Source of the DNA: an uncultured Phycisphaerales bacterium
Lineage (GTDB): Bacteria; Planctomycetota; Phycisphaerae; WQYP01
Assembly: GCA_937901265.1 (NCBI GenBank)
Contig: CALCHA010000172.1
Coordinates: 1-13,694, forward strand
Length of the DNA: 13,694 nt
Direction of reading: 5' to 3'
Positions 1 through 6,288 of this stretch are shown piece after piece (within the stretch, counting starts at the first letter, position 1; each line of letters opens with the position of its first letter). The position numbers and the translations under genes were made by a program. The notes beneath the pieces were generated by a model that searched no databases, had not been told where the DNA came from, and saw only the letters and a list, made by a program, of their open reading frames with translations.

Positions 1-2
1 CG

Positions 3-143
3 ATTGGCACGGCACCGCGGGTGGGGGTGGATTACGCCGGCGTGTGGGCGGCGGAACTGCTGCGATTTTTCGAGGAGGGCAACGGTGCGGTCTCCAAGCC
101 GTGGCCATGGAAGAAGCGACAGGCTGCGTCGCCGCGGTTATAA
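3..143 (+). CDS. DNA-3-methyladenine glycosylase (AAG/Mpg family), C-terminal fragment
   Basis: Partial gene that enters from the left edge and ends at TAA 141-143; only the last 46 codons are visible. The segment reads IGTAPRVGVDYAGVWAAELL and then an RFF..GN..VS pattern. This matches the end of the alkyladenine DNA glycosylase family, where a 'PR(V/I)GVxYAGEWA..PLRF...GN..VS' block forms part of the base-binding core and the C-terminal strand. The family excises 3-methyladenine and other alkylated purines to start base excision repair in the cytoplasm. The last residues (KPWPWKKRQAASPRL) are a basic tail. The call rests on pattern recognition of a short end, so the family is likely but no catalytic residue can be checked here. 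The downstream GH51 gene starts 70 bp later, and its possible -10 overlaps this stop codon. Confidence 0.72.
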   Translation: MGTAPRVGVDYAGVWAAELLRFFEEGNGAVSKPWPWKKRQAASPRL

Positions 144-144
144 A
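116..144 (+). promoter_or_regulatory. Possible sigma70-type promoter of the GH51 gene
   Basis: GCGACA (116-121) and TATAAA (139-144) are separated by 17 bp and sit at the end of the glycosylase gene. A start of transcription near 151 would leave a leader of about 60 nt before the ATG at 214. That leader holds two short perfect hairpins: CCCGC/GCGGG (156-160 with 165-169) and GTGTC/GACAC (174-178 with 182-186). The -10 match is good and the -35 match is weak. Inference only. Confidence 0.3.
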
Positions 145-213
145 ATCACCATCGACCCGCAGCGGCGGGCGGTGTGTCAGGGACACTTCCCACTAATTTT
201 CTGGAGATGGCGG

Positions 214-2277
214 ATGGGTGCAAAGCAACTTCTGACGGTGGCGATTCTGCTGGCGGCGTGCGGCAGCGCCATCGCGGCTGACCCCGGCAAGCTCACCATC
301 CAGGTCGACAAGCCCGGCGCGGCGATCAGTCCCACGCTCTATGGGCTGATGACCGAGGAGATCAACTATTCCTACGACGGCGGGCTTTATGGCGAGCTGG
401 TGCAGAACCGCATCTTCCAGAACGTGCCCCCGGCACCGCGCGGCGGACGTGGCGGCCGCGGACGGGGTGCTGCTGCAGCGCCTGCTTCGGCACCCGCTCC
501 CACCCCCGCTTCCGCTCCCGCCAGGCCCATCGGCAGCCTCGCCCACTGGTCGGTCTACACCTCCGGCGGAGGCGCGGGAACCCTCGCCCTCGACCAGGAG
601 CAGCCCGTCAACAGCGGTGCCCTCAAGACCGAGGTGCGGCTCGATATCACTGCCGCCGGGGGCCAGACCGGCCTGGCCAATGACGGCTTCTGGGGCATCC
701 CCGTCCATCCCGATTCGCAATACCGTGCCAACTTCTACGCCCGCTCGGGCAACGGTTTCTCCGGGCCGCTCACGGTCGCGATCGTCGGCAATGACGGCAC
801 CATCTACGCGTCCGCGAAGGTCGACAGCGTCGGGCAGCAGTGGCAGCACCACACGGTCACGCTGAAGACGGGAAAGGTGGCGCCCACCGCTGACGCCAAA
901 TTCGTGCTTTCGGGCGGCAGCAAGGGCTCGCTCTGGTTTAACCTGGTCTCGCTGTTCCCGCCGACGTTTCATGGCCGGGTGAATGGCTTCCGTCCGGACC
1001 TCATGCAGCTTCTGGACAACATGCATCCGGCGTTCCTGCGTTTCCCCGGCGGCAATTACGTTGAAGGCCAGGACTTCGCCAACCGCTTCAACTGGAAGGA
1101 GACGATCGGCGACTACAGCCAGCGGCCGGGGCATGAGAGCCCGTGGCGTTACCGCTCTTCGGACGGCATGGGGCTTTTGGAATTTCTGGAGTGGTGCGAA
1201 GACCTGAAGATGGAGCCGGTGCTCGCGGTATACGCCGGATACAACCTGGACCGCACGTCGGTCCCGGCCGAGGACTATCCCAGGTATGCGCAGGAGGCGG
1301 TGGAGGAAATTGAATATGTGATGGGCGACAAGAGCACCCGCTGGGGCGCCCAGCGTGCGAAGGATGGGCACCCGGAGCCCTTCAAGCTGCACTACGTGGA
1401 GATCGGCAACGAGGACAACCTGGGCGCGGGCATGGGGACCTATGACGCCCGTTTCGCGGTCTTCGCGCAGGCGATCCGCGCGAAATATCCGCAACTGGAG
1501 CTTATTTCCTCGGCCGGGGATCGGCCGCTGAAAACGGTGCAGCCCGATTTGCAGGATGAGCATCACTACCCGAGCAGCGTGGGGGCGTCACTCGCTTTGG
1601 CCAACAGCTTTGATAAGCGCCCGCGCACCGGCCCCAAGGTGTTCGTCGGGGAGTGGGCGACGCGTATCGGGAACCCGACGCCGCAGTTCAGCGCCGCGAT
1701 GGCGGACGCCGCCTTCATGTGCGGCATCGAGCGCAACGCCGACCTTGTCAAAATGTTCTGTTATGCACCGCTTCTGGTGAACGTGTCGGACCTGGCGGAT
1801 CGGCAGAATGGCTCGATGCAGTGGCCCAGCGACATGATCGGATACAACGCGCTCACCAGCTTCGGTTCGCCGGCGTACTACGTGGAGAAGATGTTCTACA
1901 CCCACAAGGGCGACCGGGTTCTGCCGATCGTGGAGCTGACTCCGCAGACGCCGGGGGGGGCCTTGCCGGGGACGAATCAGGACCTCCCGCCGCTGTATTC
2001 GGCGGCGAGCCGCGATGACAAGACAGGCGACGTTATTCTCAAGGTGGTGAACACGCGTGAAGGGGCGCAGCAGATGACGCTGTCTTTCGCGGGTGCGTCG
2101 ACGATCCGAAAAGATGCCATCGGCGAAATTCTTTCGGGCCCGGCGGACGCGGTGAACACGATCGCGGACCCGCTGCACTGCGTTCCGCAAAAGCTGGAAA
2201 TTCACGATGCGGCGCCGAGCTTCGTGCACGAGTTTCCCGGCATGTCGGTGAGCGTCATCCGGTTCAAGACGCGATGA
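214..2277 (+). CDS. Secreted alpha-L-arabinofuranosidase, GH51 family, with carbohydrate-binding-like module
   Basis: 687 residues. The enzyme should release terminal alpha-L-arabinofuranose from arabinoxylan or arabinan outside the cytoplasm. Residues 1-22 form a signal sequence (MGAKQLLTVAILLAACGS...). Both a type I site (after AIA, 19-21) and a lipobox (LAAC, Cys16) are present, so it may be a lipoprotein. Residues about 26-70 carry the GH51 N-terminal strand region (SPTLYGLMTEEINYSYDGG). Residues about 72-106 are an Arg/Gly then Ala/Pro-rich insert. Residues about 107-250 resemble a CBM4/9-type beta-sandwich. The (beta/alpha)8 catalytic domain follows, with acid/base Glu400 in VEIGNED and nucleophile Glu480 in VFVGEWATR, then the C-terminal beta domain. 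The frame is open back to position 4, but ATG 214 is preferred: it begins a clean signal peptide and has GGAG eight bases upstream (203-206). The family call is strong; the exact substrate is not known. Confidence 0.88.
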   Translation: MGAKQLLTVAILLAACGSAIAADPGKLTIQVDKPGAAISPTLYGLMTEEINYSYDGGLYGELVQNRIFQNVPPAPRGGRGGRGRGAAAAPASAPAPTPASAPARPIGSLAHWSVYTSGGGAGTLALDQEQPVNSGALKTEVRLDITAAGGQTGLANDGFWGIPVHPDSQYRANFYARSGNGFSGPLTVAIVGNDGTIYASAKVDSVGQQWQHHTVTLKTGKVAPTADAKFVLSGGSKGSLWFNLVSLFPPTFHGRVNGFRPDLMQLLDNMHPAFLRFPGGNYVEGQDFANRFNWKETIGDYSQRPGHESPWRYRSSDGMGLLEFLEWCEDLKMEPVLAVYAGYNLDRTSVPAEDYPRYAQEAVEEIEYVMGDKSTRWGAQRAKDGHPEPFKLHYVEIGNEDNLGAGMGTYDARFAVFAQAIRAKYPQLELISSAGDRPLKTVQPDLQDEHHYPSSVGASLALANSFDKRPRTGPKVFVGEWATRIGNPTPQFSAAMADAAFMCGIERNADLVKMFCYAPLLVNVSDLADRQNGSMQWPSDMIGYNALTSFGSPAYYVEKMFYTHKGDRVLPIVELTPQTPGGALPGTNQDLPPLYSAASRDDKTGDVILKVVNTREGAQQMTLSFAGASTIRKDAIGEILSGPADAVNTIADPLHCVPQKLEIHDAAPSFVHEFPGMSVSVIRFKTR

Positions 2278-2463
2278 AGTGGTGGCGATTTGTTGCCGTG
2301 CCCCGGCGCGGTCGTGAGGCCGGCGCCAGCATGTCGAAGTGTATTGCAACAACCGGGGTTCCTTGTGGGTCTATTTACGCGCGTTCTTCATCGGGTCAAC
2401 GAAGGCCTGCACTCCGCCCCGGCACGCATCGCGCTGAACCACTTCATCAAGAGGTATGGCCAC
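2278..2463. other. Intergenic region with GC hairpin, no convincing promoter
   Basis: 186 bp between the GH51 gene and the small protein gene. A GGCGC...GCGCC inverted repeat lies near 2303-2330, just after the GH51 stop. It lacks a T-tract, so it is not a standard intrinsic terminator. TTGCAA at 2344-2349 resembles a -35, but no -10 lies at a normal distance. Nothing else is recognised. Confidence 0.3.
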
Positions 2464-2712
2464 ATGACATCGTTGAAAATCGATAGCGCGGCGAAAACGA
2501 TCGAGGCGGAAATCCAGCTCAAGGGGGAAGCGGGTCCGATTCATATCGCGGTCCGCGACTACGCGATCGTCGCGGCGCCGGAGGGTGCGCGTCTTTCCGC
2601 GGGCGACGTGACGGTGAATCGGGAATGGATGGACGTGCTGGCCAAGGAACTGCTGGCCAAGGGGGTGGTCATTCCGCACGAGGCGGCCAAGTGGATGGGT
2701 TTGGTGCTGTGA
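2464..2712 (+). CDS. Small hypothetical protein, 82 residues
   Basis: Family not recognised. The product begins MTSLKIDSAAKTIEAEIQL and looks like a compact soluble alpha/beta domain. An N-terminal pair of strands (residues about 3-45, alternating hydrophobic/charged: KTIEAEIQLKGE, IHIAVRDYAIV) is followed by a helical C-terminus (NREWMDVLAKELLAKG...EAAKWMGLVL). There is no signal peptide, membrane segment or cysteine. The frame is open further upstream, but ATG 2464 is preferred because AAGAGGT (2449-2455) lies nine bases before it and the upstream residues look non-coding. It ends 22 bp from the convergent membrane-protein gene, so it is probably transcribed alone. Base composition and codon use match neighbouring real genes. 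Confidence 0.68.
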   Translation: MTSLKIDSAAKTIEAEIQLKGEAGPIHIAVRDYAIVAAPEGARLSAGDVTVNREWMDVLAKELLAKGVVIPHEAAKWMGLVL

Positions 2713-2734
2713 GGGGTCTGCCGACGGGAGCGTG

Positions 2735-3475
2735 TCAGCCCGCGTCGATCGCCAGTCGCCGGCCGCCGGGGAGCAGATGGGCCCGCAGGGCGGCGGAATG
2801 GCCCGCCGCGGAGTAGGGCAGGACCGCCTGGGTGCCCTGTGCATGGCCCATGAGAAAGGTGGCGGGTCCGGCGGCCAGCCAGGGATCGGTCATCGGCGCG
2901 CGCTGCCGCCCGATCTGGCGGGGGGAACCGGTCCAGGAGGAGGGCTCGATGATGACAGCCTCGCAGGCCAGCGGGGGGAGCAGGCCGCCGCCGCGGCGCT
3001 GCGGTCCGACGGCGAGAATGACCAGTCGCTGGCCGGCATCGGAGGGGAGGGCATGACAGAACAGGACCTGCATTCCGTCGGGCAGGAGGTAGCCCATGTA
3101 GCGGTTCAAGGCCGCGAGGCTGGGGGGATCGCCGATGCCTCCCGGCGGGACGAGATGGGGCGGCAGGGGGATGCAGTGGTCGTCGGACTCGGGCAGGGAG
3201 GGATCGTCGTTGTCATCGCCGAAGTTTTTCATGGCGGCGACGGTGAGGGCTCGGAGGATCGGAGTGGTGGTGAATGCGGGCTCATCGCGATGCCAGGTGT
3301 TGGCGAGCGCGCCGTGCTGGTAATAGAGCATGGCCCCCTGGGAGGGTTGGCGGAAGATGGCGATGGCGAGCAGGGCCACCACGACGATCAGCACGATGGC
3401 GCCATCGCGCAGGAGGCGGAGCCACCAGGGCGGGCCGGACTTGCGGGGAAGGGGTAAACGGGGGGATTCGGTCAT
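2735..3475 (-). CDS. Single-pass membrane protein of unknown function, divergent from the ECF sigma gene
   Basis: 246 residues. The N-terminus is short and basic (MTESPRLPLPRKSGPP), followed by one membrane segment at about residues 24-41 (DGAIVLIVVVALLAIAIF). The remaining ~200 residues would face outside. That domain has an acidic patch (NFGDDNDDPSLPESDD) and strand-like segments (MGYLLPDGMQVLFCHALP, RLVILAVGP), but matches no family I know. The ATG at 3475 has a perfect GGAGG six bases upstream (complement of 3482-3486). The open frame extends upstream to 3997, but that part is antisense to the sigma gene and is not credible. The gene is divergent from the ECF sigma gene with only 31 bp between starts, so the two may share control. 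A role in sensing or in the sigma regulon is possible but unproven. Confidence 0.7.
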   Translation of the reverse strand: MTESPRLPLPRKSGPPWWLRLLRDGAIVLIVVVALLAIAIFRQPSQGAMLYYQHGALANTWHRDEPAFTTTPILRALTVAAMKNFGDDNDDPSLPESDDHCIPLPPHLVPPGGIGDPPSLAALNRYMGYLLPDGMQVLFCHALPSDAGQRLVILAVGPQRRGGGLLPPLACEAVIIEPSSWTGSPRQIGRQRAPMTDPWLAAGPATFLMGHAQGTQAVLPYSAAGHSAALRAHLLPGGRRLAIDAG

Positions 3476-3506
3476 GACATGCCTCCATGAGGTAAGATGC
3501 AGCGTG

Positions 3507-4115
3507 ATGCCCGCCGGTGACACATGCAATTTCGACGACGCCGACTTTCTCGGTCGTCTGCGCGCCGGCGATGCCGCGGCGTTTGAGACGATGGTGCGCG
3601 CCACCACTGCGCGGTTGCTGGCGACGGCGCGGCGATTTCTGCGGGATGACGGGGCGGCACGGGATGCGGTGCAGGAATCGTTTCTGCAGGCGTTCCGCGC
3701 GTTGCCGGGGTTCGAGGGCAGCGCGGCGCTGGGAACGTGGCTGCACAGCATTCTGGTGCGAAATTGCCTGATGAAGCTGCGTCGGGATCGGGCGCATCCG
3801 ACGGAGCAGATTTTGGACGGGATGCTGCCGAGCTTCGCCAGGGATGGCCACCGGCGCAACGTGGGGCCTGCGTGGAGGAGCGCGCCGGAGGCGGCCATTA
3901 CGGATGAGGAGCGGCAACTGGTGCATGAACGCATTGGGCGGCTGCCGGAAGATTTTCGTAACGTGATCCTCCTTCGCGACATCGAAGAATTGGACACCCG
4001 GCAGGTCGCGGCGCTGCTGGAGGTCTCGGAAAGCGTGGTGAAAACGCGGCTTCATCGTGCCCACCAGGCGCTCCGCGAGTTGCTGGATCCCTCCCTACGG
4101 AAAGGCAGCTTGTGA
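3507..4115 (+). CDS. RNA polymerase sigma factor, ECF subfamily
   Basis: 202 residues, usual length for an ECF sigma factor that directs RNA polymerase to a small stress regulon. Region 2 spans about residues 20-95: GDAAAFETMVRATTARLLATA, then a conserved DAVQESFLQAFRALPGF and a GTWLHSILVRNCLMKLRR segment. Region 4 spans about 145-192: LPEDFRNVILLRDIEELDT, then the helix-turn-helix QVAALLEVSESVVKTRLHRA. The start is uncertain. ATG 3507 fits the family N-terminus and has GAGGTAAG (3489-3496) upstream; GTG 3504 and ATG 3474 are also in frame, the latter overlapping the divergent gene's start. The stop overlaps the anti-sigma start (GTGA), so the two are translationally coupled. A GGGAA (3446-3450) and CGGTC (3469-3473) pair, 18 bp apart, resembles an ECF promoter and could give autoregulation; this is weak. 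Confidence 0.9.
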   Translation: MPAGDTCNFDDADFLGRLRAGDAAAFETMVRATTARLLATARRFLRDDGAARDAVQESFLQAFRALPGFEGSAALGTWLHSILVRNCLMKLRRDRAHPTEQILDGMLPSFARDGHRRNVGPAWRSAPEAAITDEERQLVHERIGRLPEDFRNVILLRDIEELDTRQVAALLEVSESVVKTRLHRAHQALRELLDPSLRKGSL

Positions 4116-4360
4116 CCTGTGAAGCGCTGATCAACCGCTTTCTCGCGGACTATATTGACGGCAGCCTTTCCACCGCGCGGAAGGCCGATTTTCGGCTGCA
4201 CCTGGCGTTGTGCCGGGCGTGCCGCAGGTATGTGGCGAGTTACCGCCGTACGATCCGTCTGGCCCGGGAGGCGGGCGGTTCGGTTCCGGGTGTGGAAAGC
4301 CTCGGCGAGGCGCCGGCGGAGCTGGTGGAGGCGATCCTGCAGGTGACGCGGGGTTCCTGA
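4112..4360 (+). CDS. Zinc-finger (ZAS/HC2-type) anti-sigma factor, soluble
   Basis: 82 residues. A GTG start overlaps the sigma factor stop by four bases. The protein carries the anti-sigma zinc motif: Cys3, then His30-x3-Cys34-x2-Cys37 (HLALCRACRRYV). The amphipathic helix between them (INRFLADYIDGSLSTARKAD) is the part that normally packs against the sigma factor. There is no membrane segment, so this is a short cytoplasmic anti-sigma of the RsrA/ChrR-like kind rather than a transmembrane one. In that family the Cys/His zinc site holds the sigma factor and can release it on oxidation. The next gene, msrP, starts 18 bp downstream, which supports a role in oxidant response. Family and context are strong; redox sensing is inference. 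Confidence 0.83.
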   Translation: MTCEALINRFLADYIDGSLSTARKADFRLHLALCRACRRYVASYRRTIRLAREAGGSVPGVESLGEAPAELVEAILQVTRGS

Positions 4361-4378
4361 TTTGTGAAGGTGCGTCCC

Positions 4379-5344
4379 ATGAATGGCAACATTCCGGCCC
4401 GCGAAATCACGCCACGGGAGACGTTTTTGTCGCGTCGCCGCCTGCTTCAGACGCTGGGCATCGGGGCGTCGGTCGCGGCGACGGGCGGAGTTTACGCATG
4501 GCTGGCGGATCCGGGTCCATCGCCCTACCGCACGTCGGGGCGTGGCCCGCGGGAGGGGGACGGCGGCGGCGCGGCGGTCTCGATGGCGGACACGCTCACG
4601 CCGCCGGAGACCTTCACGCACTACAACAACTATTACGAGTTTTCCACGGACAAGCGCGACCCGGCGCTGCTTGCCGCCGGGTTCAAGCCGCGGCCATGGA
4701 GCGTGACGGTGGATGGGCGGGTTGCGAAACCGCGGACATTGGATCTCGACCAGCTGCTGTCGCTGGCTCCGGCGGAGGAGCGCGTTTACCGGCATCGGTG
4801 CGTGGAAGGGTGGTCGATGGTGATCCCGTGGCTGGGCTTTCCGCTGGCCGCGCTGCTGAAGGCGGCCGAGCCTCTGGCCGGTGCAAAGTTCGTCGCCTTC
4901 ACATCGCTGCTCGATCCCGCGCGCATGCCCGGGCAGAAAAGCAGCGTGTTGCGCTGGCCCTACGTGGAAGGGCTGCGCATGGACGAAGCGATGCATCCGC
5001 TGACGCTGCTTTCGCACGGCGCGTATGGCGAGGCGCTTCTCCCGCAGAACGGCGCTCCGCTGCACCTGGTGATCCCGTGGAAATATGGCTTCAAGGGGGC
5101 CAAGGCGATTGTTCGCATCACGCTGGTCGACACGCAGCCGGCGACGACGTGGAACCTGTACAGTCCCGCCGACTATGGCTTTTATTCCAACGTGAATCCC
5201 AGCATCACTCGTCCGCGGTTCTCGCAGCGGTTCGAAGACCGCCTTGGCGAAACGGTGGATCGCCGCCCCACGCTGGCGTTCAACGGCTACGCCGAGCAGG
5301 TGGCCGACCTTTACCGCGGCATGGATCTCGCCAAGGACTACTGA
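4379..5344 (+). CDS. msrP: Protein-methionine-sulfoxide reductase catalytic subunit MsrP (molybdopterin, YedY-type)
   Basis: 321 residues. This molybdenum-cofactor enzyme of the sulfite oxidase fold reduces methionine sulfoxide in exported proteins, taking electrons from the membrane haem protein MsrQ. A twin-arginine export signal lies at residues 18-43 (SRRRLLQTLG followed by a hydrophobic stretch). The family block HYNNYYEFSTDK lies near 80. The molybdenum-ligating cysteine is Cys141 in HRCVEGWSM. Family blocks YVEGLRMDEAMHPLTLL, LPQNGAPLHLVIPWKYGFKG and WNLYSPADYGFYSNVNP follow. ATG 4379 is chosen because AAGGTG (4367-4372) precedes it by six bases; an in-frame GTG at 4364 would add five residues. 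The spacing to the anti-sigma gene (18 bp) and to msrQ (14 bp) indicates one operon. Full length, with no key residue missing. Confidence 0.93.
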   Translation: MNGNIPAREITPRETFLSRRRLLQTLGIGASVAATGGVYAWLADPGPSPYRTSGRGPREGDGGGAAVSMADTLTPPETFTHYNNYYEFSTDKRDPALLAAGFKPRPWSVTVDGRVAKPRTLDLDQLLSLAPAEERVYRHRCVEGWSMVIPWLGFPLAALLKAAEPLAGAKFVAFTSLLDPARMPGQKSSVLRWPYVEGLRMDEAMHPLTLLSHGAYGEALLPQNGAPLHLVIPWKYGFKGAKAIVRITLVDTQPATTWNLYSPADYGFYSNVNPSITRPRFSQRFEDRLGETVDRRPTLAFNGYAEQVADLYRGMDLAKDY

Positions 5345-5358
5345 CCGTCAGGGGCCGC

Positions 5359-5976
5359 ATGACCACCGCTCGTTACGCCCGGCTGCTGGTGCAGATCAAC
5401 GGTGCTGTGCCCGTGGCGCTGCTGACGTTCGCGGCGTGGCGCGATCGGTTGGGGTACAACCCTTCCGCGTACCTGCTGCGGACCAGCGGGCTGCTGGCGC
5501 TGATTTTTCTTTTGCTGTCACTGTGCGTCACGCCGCTGCGTCGCATCACGGGGCGGAATTTTTTCAGTTTGTTTCGCCGCACGCTGGGCCTGTACGCGTT
5601 TTTCTATGCGTGCCTGCATGTGCTGATGTACTTGTGGCTGGACCAGGGATTCGACCTGCTCAACGTGCCTGCGGATGTCTGGCGACGCAAGTTCATTCTG
5701 CTGGGCATGCTGGCGTTTCTGCTGCTGATACCCCTGGCGGCCACCTCGACGGCGGGGATGGTGAAGCGGCTCGGGGCTGTGCGGTGGAAGCGTCTGCACC
5801 AGCTGGTTTACGTTGCTGCGGCGGCGGGGGTGATTCACTATGCGCTGCGGGCCAAGGTTCTGGAAACGCAGCCGATGCTGTTTGTTGTTGCGGCGGGGGT
5901 GCTGCTGGGATTCCGCGCGGTGTGGGGGATTGGGGGTGCGAGCCATTCTCGGAAGTCCGCGGGGCGGGTTGGATAG
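5359..5976 (+). CDS. msrQ: MsrQ, haem-binding membrane subunit of the MsrPQ system (ferric-reductase-like)
   Basis: 205 residues, nearly all in about six hydrophobic segments (roughly 9-27, 42-60, 75-94, 112-130, 148-163, 169-188). It passes electrons from the respiratory quinone pool or flavin donors through b-type haem to MsrP. Candidate haem-ligand histidines are His87 (FYACLHVLMY), His147 (WKRLHQLVYV) and His160 (GVIHYALRAK). The motifs LGYNP near 31-35, RRITGRNFF near 61-69 and the S-TAGM-KRLG-WKRLHQL stretch are typical of YedZ/MsrQ. AGGGG (5350-5354) sits five bases before the ATG. It is the last gene of the sigma/anti-sigma/msrP/msrQ block. The polar C-terminal tail (GGASHSRKSAGRVG) is short. 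Confidence 0.92.
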   Translation: MTTARYARLLVQINGAVPVALLTFAAWRDRLGYNPSAYLLRTSGLLALIFLLLSLCVTPLRRITGRNFFSLFRRTLGLYAFFYACLHVLMYLWLDQGFDLLNVPADVWRRKFILLGMLAFLLLIPLAATSTAGMVKRLGAVRWKRLHQLVYVAAAAGVIHYALRAKVLETQPMLFVVAAGVLLGFRAVWGIGGASHSRKSAGRVG

Positions 5977-6111
5977 GTTTTCGCTGCGAGAGCTGCGTTG
6001 GGGGTGGCGGGGTTGGGCTGCGGGTGCGTAGGGCTATGCGCTTGGGGGTTTTATGGATCGATGGGTCACGGGTCTGAAATTTTGGAAGCGGCGGGCGGTC
6101 GGGCTGCGGCG
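5977..6111. other. G-rich intergenic region between msrQ and the fluoride unit
   Basis: Start of a 312-bp gap without a credible gene. Four G-runs at 6000-6004, 6009-6012, 6015-6017 and 6022-6024, with loops of four, two and four bases, fit the G-quadruplex pattern on the plus strand. No intrinsic terminator for the msr block is seen. The open frames here have no family-like residues or good ribosome binding sites. Confidence 0.35.
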
Positions 6112-6140
6112 TTGCGGGTGGGAGCGGGGATTGTTAAAGT
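6112..6140 (+). promoter_or_regulatory. Probable promoter of the fluoride riboswitch / crcB operon
   Basis: TTGCGG (6112-6117), a 17-bp spacer, and TAAAGT (6135-6140) preceded by TG at 6132-6133 form an extended -10 promoter. A transcript would begin near 6147, just six or seven bases before the riboswitch aptamer at 6154, the usual place for such a start. Both hexamers are imperfect; the spacing and position are what support it. Confidence 0.5.
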
Positions 6141-6153
6141 TGGGTGGATCCAA

Positions 6154-6206
6154 GGGCGATGGAGTTCGCCTGAACCGCTTCCACCCGGAAGCTGATGACT
6201 CCTGCC
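6154..6206 (+). promoter_or_regulatory. Fluoride riboswitch aptamer (crcB motif)
   Basis: The sequence opens GGGCGATGGAGTTCGCC and closes GAAGCTGATGACTCC, which fits the crcB-motif RNA that binds fluoride with magnesium ions. P1 is GGCG (6155-6158) with CGCC (6167-6170). P3 is GCTTCC (6177-6182) with GGAAGC (6187-6192), capped by ACCC. The pseudoknot is GGAGT (6161-6165) with ACTCC (6198-6202), matching the family, where the loop pairs with the 3' flank. The conserved GAUG before the 3' pseudoknot strand is present (6194-6197). The gene directly downstream is crcB, the classic target, so the sequence and context agree. It is expected to switch expression on when fluoride is present. Confidence 0.92.
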
Positions 6207-6223
6207 CGCGTCGGCGGCAGGAG
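6199..6223 (+). promoter_or_regulatory. Switching hairpin that overlaps the riboswitch pseudoknot
   Basis: CTCCTGCC (6199-6206) can pair with GGCAGGAG (6216-6223), eight bases, and GC/GC (6208-6209 with 6214-6215) can extend it inward. The 5' arm uses four of the five bases of the pseudoknot strand (6198-6202). The fluoride-bound aptamer and this hairpin therefore exclude each other. It has no T-tract, so it is not itself a terminator. It most likely relays the ligand state to the terminator at 6241. Confidence 0.65.
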
Positions 6224-6240
6224 GGTTATCGGTGCATACG

Positions 6241-6273
6241 AACCCCGGCCGGTGAATCCGGCCGGGGTTTTTT
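6241..6273 (+). terminator. Rho-independent terminator between riboswitch and crcB
   Basis: AACCCCGGCCGG (6241-6252) pairs perfectly with CCGGCCGGGGTT (6258-6269) around a five-base loop, and is followed by T6 (6268-6273). It lies upstream of the crcB start, so it acts as the expression platform of the riboswitch. GGGTT (6223-6227) together with CG (6230-6231) could pair with CG (6239-6240) and AACCC (6241-6245) as a competing antiterminator; that part is inference. Confidence 0.85.
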
Positions 6274-6288
6274 CTTGGGGAGCGCCGC

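Noticed and set aside
156-186. Two adjacent hairpins after the glycosylase gene as an intrinsic terminator.
   Set aside because: Stems are only five base pairs each and no T-tract follows directly.
193-1566. A 457-residue open frame on the minus strand.
   Set aside because: It is antisense to the GH51 catalytic region and has no credible start or motif.
2735-3997. An extended 420-residue version of the divergent membrane protein.
   Set aside because: The extra N-terminus is antisense to the sigma factor. The ATG at 3475 has a perfect GGAGG and is followed by a membrane segment.
4210-5976. A long plus-strand frame joining a stretch overlapping the anti-sigma and msrP genes to MsrQ, which could be read as a fusion protein.
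   Set aside because: Only the part from ATG 5359 is MsrQ. The upstream part is msrP read out of frame, and AGGGG precedes the MsrQ ATG.
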